This document shows positions 36,018-43,743 of a DNA stretch of 64,000 nucleotides, piece after piece (the first letter of the stretch is position 1; the number at the start of each line of letters is the position of its first letter). The notes under the pieces are model-generated. The model saw only the letters and a list, made by a program, of their open reading frames with translations, did no database searches and was not told the origin of the DNA. Location: contig NZ_JADPKT010000072.1 in assembly GCF_023074075.1 (NCBI RefSeq), forward strand, positions 62,001-126,000, written 5' to 3'. This DNA comes from Bradyrhizobium sp. 138 (GTDB lineage: Bacteria; Pseudomonadota; Alphaproteobacteria; Rhizobiales; Xanthobacteraceae). The translations under genes and the position numbers were made by a program.

Positions 36018-36765
36018 TGACCGCCTCCTCGCCGAGATAGACGGCCTTGACCTGCGGATCGCGCGCGACCTGCTCGGGCGGGCCCTCGGTCAGCAGCGCG
36101 CCCGAGACCAGCACCGAAATACGGTCGGCAAAGGAGAACACGAGGTCCATGTCGTGCTCGATCAAGAGCACGGTGACGTCACGCGGCAGGCTGCCTACCA
36201 CGGCGAGAATGTCGTGACGCTCGCTCTCGGGCACGCCGGCCGCGGGCTCGTCGAGCAGCAGCACGCGTGGCTTGGCGGCGATCGCGACCGCGATCTCGAG
36301 CAGGCGCTGCTTGCCGTAAGGCAGCGTCACGGTCTGCTCGTTCATGACGTCGAGCAGGTGGAAGCGCGAGAGCAGATCGGCGATCTCGCCGTTGACGTCG
36401 CTGCGCGTGCCCATCCGCCGCCACCAGTCGCCGCCATGGCCGAGGCGCTCGGAGACGGCCAGGCCGATGGTCTCCAGCGGCGTGAGATCGGGATAGAGCT
36501 GATTGATCTGGAAGGTGCGCGACAAACCGCGCAGCACCCGCTTGTGCACGGGAAGATCGGTGATGTCCTGGCCTTCGAGCAGGATGCGGCCCGAGTTCGG
36601 CTTCAATACGCCGGTCAGCTGGTTGATGACCGTGGTCTTGCCGGCGCCGTTCGGGCCGATCAGCGCGTGGCGGGCGCCCTGCTCGACCTTCAAGGACAGA
36701 TCGCGCGTGACGCGCAAGCCGCCAAACTGTTTTTCGAGATTTTGGGTTTCGAGCGCGATGGTCAT
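36010..36765 (-). CDS. livG: LivG-type ABC transporter ATPase
   Basis: 251 residues. LEKQFGGLRVTRDLSLKVEQG, Walker A LIGPNGAGKTTVINQLTG, the LivG-specific RGLSRTFQINQLYPDLTPLE, signature TLPYGKQRLLEIAVAI, Walker B VLLLDEPAAGVPESERHDI and switch LLIEHDMDLVFSFADR. It pairs with LivF. Overlaps the livM stop as ATGA and livF by 8 bp, showing coupled translation. The LPYGKQR signature in place of LSGGQQR is normal for this family. Confidence 0.93.
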   Translation of the reverse strand: MTIALETQNLEKQFGGLRVTRDLSLKVEQGARHALIGPNGAGKTTVINQLTGVLKPNSGRILLEGQDITDLPVHKRVLRGLSRTFQINQLYPDLTPLETIGLAVSERLGHGGDWWRRMGTRSDVNGEIADLLSRFHLLDVMNEQTVTLPYGKQRLLEIAVAIAAKPRVLLLDEPAAGVPESERHDILAVVGSLPRDVTVLLIEHDMDLVFSFADRISVLVSGALLTEGPPEQVARDPQVKAVYLGEEAVNV

Positions 36766-37790
36766 GCCTCGCTCTCCGGCACGGCGACGACCGCTTTACG
36801 TCCTGCAACCTGCTTGATGATCAGGTTGGGCACGTACAGCACCCAGCGGTGCAGACGCTGGCGGCCGACCAGCACGATCACGACCAGCACGAGACCGATC
36901 CAGAACTGCCAGTATTGCGGCGTGATGGTGGAGAACAATTCCTGCAGCATGCGGAACACCACGGCGCCGATCAGGCCGCCATAGAGATAGCCGGTGCCGC
37001 CGATCACGAGCACCAGCATCAAGTCCGCCGAGCGTTCGAAGGCGAACACGTCGAGGGAGGCGATCGCGGTGGTCTGGGTGAACAGCGCGCCGGCGACGCC
37101 GGCATAGAACGCCGCCAGCGTGTAGATCGCGATCAAGCGGCGGTTGACGGGGATGCCGATCGCAGCAGCCCGCAGCGGATTGTTCTTGATCGCGCGCAGC
37201 GACAGGCCGAACGGCGAATGCACGACGCGGCGAGCGAACAGAAACAGCAGGAACAGGACGGCCAGCGAGTAGAAGAAACCGGCCTTGCCGAACATGTCGA
37301 ACGGAATCTGGCCGAAGATCGGCTGCATCTCGATGCCTTGCAGGCCGTCGGTGCCACCGGTGATGTTGGAGAAGCGCTCGGCGAGCGCTTCCAGCAGCAG
37401 CGCGATGCCGAGCGTCACCATCAAGCGCGTGAGGTCGACACCGCGGATCACCAGGAAGCTGGTGGCAAAGCCGAGCACCATTGCGGCCAGCCCTGCGACG
37501 ATCAGCGCCAGTACGGGCTCGTTGATGATCCCATGAAGCGCGAGAAGTCCCGCCGCATAGGCGCCGACGCCGAAGAAGGCGGCGTGGCCGAGCGAGACGA
37601 TGCCGGCATAGCCGAGGATGAGATCGAGCGACATCGTGAACAGCGCCAGCCGCAGGATGTCAGTCATGATCAGATAGCGCGTAGGAAAGGCGAAGCCGCA
37701 GGCCAGCACGATCAGCCAGAAGGCGATTTCGCCGTAGTGCCAGCGCGCCTGGCGCTGGGCGTGATAACCGACGTCGGAAGCAGCGTTCAT
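36762..37790 (-). CDS. livM: LivM-type ABC transporter permease
   Basis: 342 residues with about ten membrane helices. SLDLILGYAGIVSLGHAAFFGVGAYAAGLL is the LivM hallmark, RLMVTLGIALLLEALAERFSNITGGTDGL and RRLIAIYTLAAFYAGVAGALFTQTTAI follow, then GTGYLYGGLIGAVVF near the end. It forms the inner-membrane channel with LivH. The start at MNAASDVGYH was chosen; a longer upstream frame overlaps livH and is a shadow. 8 bp after livH. Confidence 0.9.
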   Translation of the reverse strand: MNAASDVGYHAQRQARWHYGEIAFWLIVLACGFAFPTRYLIMTDILRLALFTMSLDLILGYAGIVSLGHAAFFGVGAYAAGLLALHGIINEPVLALIVAGLAAMVLGFATSFLVIRGVDLTRLMVTLGIALLLEALAERFSNITGGTDGLQGIEMQPIFGQIPFDMFGKAGFFYSLAVLFLLFLFARRVVHSPFGLSLRAIKNNPLRAAAIGIPVNRRLIAIYTLAAFYAGVAGALFTQTTAIASLDVFAFERSADLMLVLVIGGTGYLYGGLIGAVVFRMLQELFSTITPQYWQFWIGLVLVVIVLVGRQRLHRWVLYVPNLIIKQVAGRKAVVAVPESEA

Positions 37791-37798
37791 CGGCGTAC

Positions 37799-38668
37799 TC
37801 AACGCGCGGCCGTGCGGCCGAACAGGCCGTTCGGGCGCCAGATCAGGATCACGATCATCATGGTGTAAATCACGAAGGGGCCCATCTTCGGCACGTAATA
37901 TTTGCCGGCGACGTCGCCGATGCCGAGCAGGAGCGAGGCCAGGAACGGGCCGGTGATCGAGGAGGAGCCGCCGACGGTGACCACGATCAGGAAGTAGATC
38001 ATGAACTTCAGCGGGAAATACGGATCGAGGCCGAGGATCTCGGCGCTCAGCGCGCCGCCGAGACCGGCGAGCCCGCAACCGAATGCAAAGGTGAAGGCGA
38101 ACACCTGCGGCACGTTGATGCCGAGGCCGCTCGCGGCGCGGGGATCGTCGACCGCGGCGCGCAGACGGCTACCGAAGCGCGTCTTGGCCAGCACCATCTG
38201 CAGAGCGATGGTCAGCAGACCGCAGATCACGATGATCATCAGCCGATAGCGGCCGATGCCGACCCCAAACAGGTCGAACTGGCCCTGGAGCGCCGCGGGC
38301 AGATTGATGAACACCCGTGATGATCCCTGGATGTAGTCGACGGCGGCGACCGACATGAATGTCAGCCCGATGGTAAACAGCACCTGATCAAGATGGCTGC
38401 GCGTATAGAGGTGGCGGTAGAGCGTCCGTTCGAGCGCGATGCCGATCGCAGCGGAGGAGACGAAAGCGAGCGGCAGGGCAGCGAAGAACGGCCAGCCCAT
38501 CCGGTTGACCAGCACCATGCAGACATAGCCGCCGGCCATGGCGAAGGCGCCATGGGCGAGATTGACGAAGTTCATCAATCCGAGCGTGACCGCGAGCCCG
38601 CAGGCGAGCACGAACAGCAGCATGCCGTAGGCAACGCCATCGAACAGGTTGGTGAGGATTGAGGTCAT
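37799..38668 (-). CDS. livH: LivH-type ABC transporter permease
   Basis: 289 residues, eight or so membrane helices. FDGVAYGMLLFVLACGLAVTLGLMNFVNLAHGAFAMAGGYVC is the diagnostic LivH start, RTLYRHLYTRSHLDQVLFTIGLTFMSVA and TRFGSRLRAAVDDPRAASGLGINV (coupling helix) follow, and GCGLAGLGGALSAEILGLDP near the end. The ATG has no clear ribosome site; a GTG nine codons upstream (38695) is the alternative. The 132 bp gap from livK holds a palindromic repeat. Confidence 0.9.
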   Translation of the reverse strand: MTSILTNLFDGVAYGMLLFVLACGLAVTLGLMNFVNLAHGAFAMAGGYVCMVLVNRMGWPFFAALPLAFVSSAAIGIALERTLYRHLYTRSHLDQVLFTIGLTFMSVAAVDYIQGSSRVFINLPAALQGQFDLFGVGIGRYRLMIIVICGLLTIALQMVLAKTRFGSRLRAAVDDPRAASGLGINVPQVFAFTFAFGCGLAGLGGALSAEILGLDPYFPLKFMIYFLIVVTVGGSSSITGPFLASLLLGIGDVAGKYYVPKMGPFVIYTMMIVILIWRPNGLFGRTAAR

Positions 38669-38698
38669 CGGGAGCGGGTGAACCTTGGTAATCACTCG

Positions 38699-38787
38699 TC
38701 ATTCCGGGGCAGCGCGGATCGCTGAACCCGGAATCTCGTTTCAACAATTTCGAGACCGGATGCGCGCTAAGCGCGCTCCGGGATGAC
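38699..38787. repeat. REP-like palindromic repeat between livK and livH
   Basis: TCATTCCGGGG at the left and a CTCCGGGATGACG arm at the right enclose CTGAACCCGGAATCTCG and a TGCGCGC-TAA-GCGCGC hairpin, the same family as 30977-31064. In an operon between binding protein and permease, such hairpins often stabilise the binding-protein mRNA. Confidence 0.75.
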
Positions 38788-38800
38788 GCGCTTTCGCGCG

Positions 38801-40003
38801 TCACTTCTTGGTCTTGCCGAGATCCTTGACGGCCTCGAAGGTCGCGAACTCGACGTTGTAGAGCTCGCCGTCGACCTTCTCGACCTTGCGAATGTAGATG
38901 TTCTGCACGATGTCGCGGGTCTCGGGGTCGATCGAGATCGGGCCGCGCGGGCTCTCCCACTTCTGGCCCTTCATGGCTTCGACCAGCTTGGTGCCGTCGG
39001 TGTCACCACCCGTCTTCTTCAGCGCCTCGTAGATCAAGTGGATGCCGTCATAGCCGCCCACTGCCATGAAGCCAGGACGGTTGCCGAACGCCTTCTTGTA
39101 GGCTGCGACGAAATCCTTGTTCATCTGCGAGGGGTGCGCCGCGGAGTAGAGATGCGCGGTGACGGTACCGAGCACGGCGTCGCCCATGTTGTTGAGAAGG
39201 TCGTCGTCGGTGACGTCGCCCGGCCCGATCACCTTGATGCCGGCCTTGTCGAGACCACGCTCGGCATATTGCTTCATGAAGTTGCCGCCCTGGCCGGCCG
39301 GCACGAACACGAAGATCGCGTCGGGTTTTGCGTCCTTCATCCGCTGCAGGAACGGCGCGAAGTCGGGATTGGCGAGCGGCGTCTTGACCTCTTCGACCAC
39401 CTCGCCGCCGCCGGCGGTGAAATTCTGCTTGAAGAAGTTGAGCGCGTCGTTGCCCGGCGCATAATCCGAGGTCAGCGTCGCGACCTTCTTGATGCCGTTC
39501 TTCACCGCCCAGTCGCCGATGATGGTCGAGGATTGCGCCAGCGTGAAGCTGGTGCGCACGATGTAGGGCGAGCGCTCGGTGATGATGGAGGTGCCGGCTG
39601 CCATGACGACTTCCGGGATCTTGGCCTGCGTGGCCAGCGGCGCAGCCGCGAGTGCGGCCGGCGTCACGCCGAAGCCGGCGATGAAATTGACCTTGTCGTT
39701 GACGATCAATTCCTGCGCAGCCGTCTTGGTCTTGTCCGGGATCGCGGCATCGTCCTTGAGGATAATCTCAATCTTCTTGCCGGCGACGGTGTCGCCCTTC
39801 TGCTGCATGTAGAGCTTGATCGCGTTCTCGATCTGCTTGCCGGTCGAGGCCTGGCCGCCGGTCATCGGCAGGATCAGGCCGATCTTGACGCTGTCCTCGG
39901 CTTTCGCAGGCACGATCGCCGCAAGGCCCGCGATGGCCGCAACGGCAGCGGTCCAAGCAGTCCTGGAAGTTGCCTTATGAGACAGTTGTTTGCATTCGAA
40001 CAT
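38801..40003 (-). CDS. Liv-type ABC transporter periplasmic substrate-binding protein
   Basis: 400 residues. A signal peptide with hydrophobic core AVAAIAGLAAIV ends at AKA|ED near residue 35. The Peripla_BP_6 fold follows: VKIGLILPMTGGQASTGKQIENAIKLY, IAGFGVTPAALAAAPLATQAKIPEVVMAAGTS, YIVRTSFTLAQSSTIIGDWAV, APGNDALNFFKQNF and FMAVGGYDGIHLIYEAL. It binds a small solute in the periplasm for LivHMGF. The ligand is not readable; GTS in the AAGTS loop and the downstream MetE-like gene hint at an amino-acid-like substrate. First gene of the operon; regulation by the palindrome at 40235 is likely. Confidence 0.92.
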   Translation of the reverse strand: MFECKQLSHKATSRTAWTAAVAAIAGLAAIVPAKAEDSVKIGLILPMTGGQASTGKQIENAIKLYMQQKGDTVAGKKIEIILKDDAAIPDKTKTAAQELIVNDKVNFIAGFGVTPAALAAAPLATQAKIPEVVMAAGTSIITERSPYIVRTSFTLAQSSTIIGDWAVKNGIKKVATLTSDYAPGNDALNFFKQNFTAGGGEVVEEVKTPLANPDFAPFLQRMKDAKPDAIFVFVPAGQGGNFMKQYAERGLDKAGIKVIGPGDVTDDDLLNNMGDAVLGTVTAHLYSAAHPSQMNKDFVAAYKKAFGNRPGFMAVGGYDGIHLIYEALKKTGGDTDGTKLVEAMKGQKWESPRGPISIDPETRDIVQNIYIRKVEKVDGELYNVEFATFEAVKDLGKTKK

Positions 40004-40234
40004 CAGATGTCCCTCCCCTTCATTCCCAACTCTTGTGTCCTGAACCGAGTGCCCGGCCCTTGCCTTAAACTAAGCCCGCGCGCGGGTGACAATCGTGCGT
40101 CACATGGGCGTCTTCCGCGCCCTTCTTGTCAATCGGACGTTTGGCGACCCACCGGCGCCAATGTCCCATCGACTGGAAGCGGTGCAGAGGGTCACGCCGG
40201 GGTTACCCAGGCAATTCCCTCCTGGCCGCCTTCA

Positions 40235-40252
40235 TTTGTACGAATGTACAAA
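40235..40252 (-). promoter_or_regulatory. Palindromic operator upstream of the liv operon, with nearby TTGACA
   Basis: TTTGTACGAATGTACAAA, a perfect 7-4-7 palindrome. A TTGACA hexamer (minus strand, 40269-40264) lies just upstream and a TACATT at 15 bp spacing overlaps the palindrome, so a repressor there would block the promoter. The rest of the 516 bp gap (40004-40519) shows no gene. The start of livK is about 230 bp downstream, so a long leader would be needed. Confidence 0.55.
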
Positions 40253-40519
40253 GAAAATGGACTTGTCAACGAAAACCCCGGCACCCGACCTAGCCATGTT
40301 GCCGCGAGCCTCGCATTGCAGTCTAGAAGCTGCAGGAATCGCGTGGATGGAGGATTTCGTCTTTCCTTTGCAGAATTTATACATCGGCGCGCGCTGGCTG
40401 ACCGCAACTCGGTAGCATATTACCTATCTCGAATAAGTCTATTTTACCTTGTTGAAGCTACTCTTCCTCGCGCCGGCCCGAGTTGGCGTCCAAAGACCGA
40501 ACGCGTGCGCGCCCAGACA

Positions 40520-40804
40520 ATGTCCAAGACTTTTCGTTCAGCCCTCGTCCTCGTCACGCTCGCTGCGGGACTGTCCGGCTGCGGGACGGTCAACGAAAAA
40601 CTCTCCGCCGGCATGGGCGATTACGTCCCGCAATGGGCCGGCGGCCTGCCGGCCGATGCCCCGCCGCGTGCGGGCACGCCGCAATACGACGCCTATATGC
40701 GGGAACGCGAACGCAAGCGGCTGCTGCCCGCGGCGGATCGCGAGAAGGAAGAGCAGGCGCAAAAGGGCGCGACGGGGGCTACGTCGGCTGGCGCGGTGCG
40801 GTAA
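40520..40804 (+). CDS. Small predicted lipoprotein
   Basis: 94 residues. A signal peptide SALVLVTLAAGLSGC ends at a good lipobox LSGC with Cys at 21. The mature part has QWAGGLPADAPPRAGTPQYDAYMRERERKRLLPAADREKEEQ, a Pro-rich segment then a charged helix, as in small alphaproteobacterial outer-membrane lipoproteins of unknown role. Convergent with purU. Confidence 0.85.
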   Translation: MSKTFRSALVLVTLAAGLSGCGTVNEKLSAGMGDYVPQWAGGLPADAPPRAGTPQYDAYMRERERKRLLPAADREKEEQAQKGATGATSAGAVR

Positions 40805-40826
40805 CAGCCTCGCCACTCGCCATTCG

Positions 40827-41690
40827 CTAATCTACGAACACCACGGTCTTGCGGCCGTTGAGAATGACGCGGTCGTCGAGATGGTAGCGGATCGCGCGCG
40901 CGAGCACGCGGCGCTCGATGTCGCGGCCCTTGCGAACGAGGTCTTCCGGCGTATCGCGATGACTGATGCGCTCGACGTCCTGGTCGATGATCGGGCCTTC
41001 GTCGAGGTCGCGCGTGACGTAATGCGCAGTGGCGCCGATCAGCTTGACGCCGCGCTCATGGGCCTGGTGATAGGGTTTTGCGCCCTTGAAGCCCGGCAGA
41101 AACGAGTGGTGGATGTTGATGCAGCGCCCCGAAAGCTTCGCCGACAGATCATCCGACAGGATCTGCATGTAGCGCGCGAGCACGACGAGGTCGGTCTTGG
41201 TGTTGCCGACGAGGTCCATGATCTGGCCCTCCTGCTCGCGCTTGGTGTCCTTGGTCACAGGCAAATGGTGGAACGGGATGCCGCCGAGATCGAGCCCGGC
41301 ATAGGCCTCGCGCGGATGGTTGGAGACGATCGCGGTCGGAATCATCGGCAATTCGCCGGTGCGCCAGCGATAGAGGATGTCGACCAGGCAATGGTCGGAC
41401 TTCGACACCAGCAGCATCACCTTGCGATGGGCAGCGCGGTCACGCATCTGCCACTCCATGCCGAAACGCTCGGCGATCGCAGCGAAGCCGGTCTGCAGCG
41501 CCGACAGTTCCACGGCAAGATCGGCGGCGGTGAACACCACGCGCATGAAGAATTTCTTGGTCTCGACGTCGTCGAACTGCTGGGCATCGAGAATGTTCTG
41601 TCCGTTATGCGCGAGGAACGTCGACACCGCCGAGACGATGCCGGGACGATCCGGACAGGACAGGGTCAGGACATATTGATGATCGGGCAT
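40827..41690 (-). CDS. purU: Formyltetrahydrofolate deformylase
   Basis: 287 residues. The N-terminal ACT domain (YVLTLSCPDRPGIVSAVSTFLAHNGQNILDAQQFDD) and the C-terminal formyl transferase-like domain with INIHHSFLPGFKGAKPYHQAHERGVKLIGATAHYVTRDLDEGPIIDQDV (Asn, His and Asp of the active site) define PurU. It releases formate from 10-formyltetrahydrofolate, balancing one-carbon pools; the ACT domain usually senses methionine/glycine. Divergent from the HemD-like gene. The one-carbon theme fits the MetE-like, metK and ahcY genes nearby. Confidence 0.96.
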   Translation of the reverse strand: MPDHQYVLTLSCPDRPGIVSAVSTFLAHNGQNILDAQQFDDVETKKFFMRVVFTAADLAVELSALQTGFAAIAERFGMEWQMRDRAAHRKVMLLVSKSDHCLVDILYRWRTGELPMIPTAIVSNHPREAYAGLDLGGIPFHHLPVTKDTKREQEGQIMDLVGNTKTDLVVLARYMQILSDDLSAKLSGRCINIHHSFLPGFKGAKPYHQAHERGVKLIGATAHYVTRDLDEGPIIDQDVERISHRDTPEDLVRKGRDIERRVLARAIRYHLDDRVILNGRKTVVFVD

Positions 41691-41860
41691 GTTGATGAAC
41701 AGGCTTGGCTCGTGATGAAGGTTTGGGCAGCGGAACTGTCCGCGAGTTGCGCCTGCTCTAGCATCGACCCTGGCCTTGCGCCAATCCCAAGACTTGCTTC
41801 GATATAAAGCGCGGAGTCAGGATGAACGGACCATTGCATTGACTGACCTGGAGCACGCCC

Positions 41861-42703
41861 ATGGCCGACCGCTTGAACGGCACCCGCATCCTGATCCTGG
41901 AAACCCGCGAGGAGGCGCAGTTCTCAAAACTTCTGGCCGAGCAAGGCGCCGAGGTCGTGCAGTGTCCGATGTTCACCATTCACGATGCGCCGGACCCGGC
42001 CCCGGTCGAGGCCTGGATCCGCCGCGCCATTGACAAGCCCCTCGACGATCTCGTGCTGATGACCGGCGAAGGCCTGCGGCGAATCATGAAGCTCGCGCGC
42101 GCCCGCGACCTCGACGCCGCCCTCGTCGCGGCGCTCGCCAAAGCGCGAAAGTTCACCCGCGGCCCGAAGCCCGGCAAGGCATTGCGCGAGGTCGGTCTGG
42201 AAGCGCAGCAGACCACGGAGAAGCCGACCACCGAAGGCGTGATCGAGATGCTGGGCAAGCTCGACCTCAGCGGACGTCGCCTCGGCCTCCAGCTCTATCC
42301 GGACAAGGATCACAGCGAGCTGACCGGCTCGCTCGCCGCGCAAGGCGCCGCGGTCGATACCGTGCTGCCCTATGTCTACGATTCCAGGGCCGCGGATGCC
42401 AACATCGTCGCGGCGATCGACGACATGGCCGCGGGGCGGATCGATGCTCTCGCGCTGACCAATCTCGGCCAGGTCCGCCGCCTGATCGAGGCCGCGAAGG
42501 CGCATGGTAGCGAGGCCAAGCTGCGCGCGGGCCTCGAACAGACGCTGATCGCGTCAGTCGGCCCGGCGGTCTCCGGCGAGCTCGCCGCGCACGGCCTGCG
42601 CACGGACGTCTCGCCGGCGGAAGACGCGTATTTCATGCGTCCGCTTATCTCGGCGATTGCCGTGGGGCTGGCGGCGAAGAAGCCGAAAGTGCCGGCGAAG
42701 TGA
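41861..42703 (+). CDS. Uroporphyrinogen-III synthase family protein (HemD-like)
   Basis: 280 residues of the two-domain HemD fold: ILILETREEAQFSKLLAEQGAEVVQCPMFTI, DDLVLMTGEGLRRIMKL, ARKFTRGPKPGKALREVGL, TTEGVIEMLGKLDLSGRRLGLQLY, and a C-terminal IDALALTNLGQVRRLIEA ... ASVGPAVSGELAAHGLRTDVSP block. This matches HemD-like proteins that occur alone, away from hemC, and may be true uroporphyrinogen-III synthases or paralogues. HemD sequence is poorly conserved, so enzymatic identity is not certain. Confidence 0.8.
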   Translation: MADRLNGTRILILETREEAQFSKLLAEQGAEVVQCPMFTIHDAPDPAPVEAWIRRAIDKPLDDLVLMTGEGLRRIMKLARARDLDAALVAALAKARKFTRGPKPGKALREVGLEAQQTTEKPTTEGVIEMLGKLDLSGRRLGLQLYPDKDHSELTGSLAAQGAAVDTVLPYVYDSRAADANIVAAIDDMAAGRIDALALTNLGQVRRLIEAAKAHGSEAKLRAGLEQTLIASVGPAVSGELAAHGLRTDVSPAEDAYFMRPLISAIAVGLAAKKPKVPAK

Positions 42704-42744
42704 GAATGTACAGCAGGGTCGTGCTGGAGCAGGATCCTATCCTG

Positions 42745-43031
42745 CGCACGACACGATGCATGCACGCAATGCCTTCGACGCCGCGGAGAGGTGCATCAAA
42801 CTCAATGACGGCGTGACCGGCGAGGAGACGGCAGACTCCCCGCGCCGAATAAAGCGCCTCCGAGAGGCAGATTTGGCCGGCATCGGCCAACACTTGCACG
42901 CGCGCCGCAACATTCACAGTCTGCCCGAAGTAGTCCAGATTTCGTTGAGGGTCACGACCGCGATGGCGACGCCTGCGGAGAGGAAGCCGCGGGTTGAGCG
43001 CGTTGAGCAAAGTATTTGCACCGTCGACCAA
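42745..43031 (-). pseudogene. Class III adenylate/guanylate cyclase fragment (frameshifted, truncated)
   Basis: On the minus strand LDYFGQTVNVAARVQVLADAGQICLSEALY ... APLRGVEGIACMHRV is the C-terminal half of a class III cyclase. Just before it the +1 frame reads AGVAIAVVTLNE, where family members have AVTLNERLDYFG, so one base is missing at the join. The upstream catalytic part is absent; a peroxiredoxin-like gene begins 10 bp away. A relic. Confidence 0.75.
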
Positions 43032-43041
43032 GCGACGATGC

Positions 43042-43722
43042 TTAGCTTGCCACTTGCGAGGCGGCCGACATCAATTCCTGGGCGCTCGGCATCCCGAACA
43101 TGCGCTGGCCGCCTTCGGGAACCTCGGTAAAGGTCCAGCGCACCACCCCTTCCCGATCGAGCAGGAACTGGCCGAACAACTGGCCCTGGCCGGTTGCCGC
43201 CATGCGTTGATCGGCCTCCATCATCTCGTAGCCATCCTTCTTGTTGAGCTGCTCGGCGGCCGCCAAACGATTCATCGGCCCCGGCAATTCTCCGGGAATG
43301 TCCACTTGCATGCTCATGACCACATCCATGCCGACCTTGCGCGGCCACTCGGTTTCCTTCTCCGTGAACTCGAGATTGGGTAGGCCGAACGCGCGGTGCG
43401 AGACCCGCTCGGGGTCGGACGCGGCGAGCAGATTGGGCAATGGATGATAGCGGAAGTAGAGCCGCGCGCGCTCGATGGGCGTATTCACGATCGTGAGACT
43501 TTCGATGCCCTTGTCGCGCAGGGCTGCGTCTAGTTGCGCCTGTGCCGCGATATGGCGCCGGCAGAACGGGCAGTGCAGACCTCGAAACAAGCCGATCAAT
43601 ATCGGACTATGCCCGCGAAAATCCTGGAGCGCGATCTTTCCATCGCGTGTGATGGCATCCAGCACGACGTTCGGTGCGCGATCACCCGGTTGAAGCGGTC
43701 CATCGACGTGAAGTTCTGACAT
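43042..43722 (-). CDS. AhpC/TSA-family peroxiredoxin-like protein
   Basis: 226 residues of thioredoxin fold: GPLQPGDRAPNVVLDAITRDGKIALQDFRGHSPILIGLFRGLHCPFCRRH, with a CPFC motif like a redoxin/peroxiredoxin (peroxidatic Cys in LHCPFCRR). The rest, GESLTIVNTP..., and VVRWTFTEVPEGG, are family-like. AGGAG precedes the ATG. Its exact partner is unknown: PRX-like2/AhpC-TSA2 proteins are often uncharacterised. Lies 21 bp downstream of the frameshifted cyclase gene. Confidence 0.85.
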   Translation of the reverse strand: MSELHVDGPLQPGDRAPNVVLDAITRDGKIALQDFRGHSPILIGLFRGLHCPFCRRHIAAQAQLDAALRDKGIESLTIVNTPIERARLYFRYHPLPNLLAASDPERVSHRAFGLPNLEFTEKETEWPRKVGMDVVMSMQVDIPGELPGPMNRLAAAEQLNKKDGYEMMEADQRMAATGQGQLFGQFLLDREGVVRWTFTEVPEGGQRMFGMPSAQELMSAASQVAS

Positions 43723-43743
43723 GGTTGAACTCCTTCATATGAC

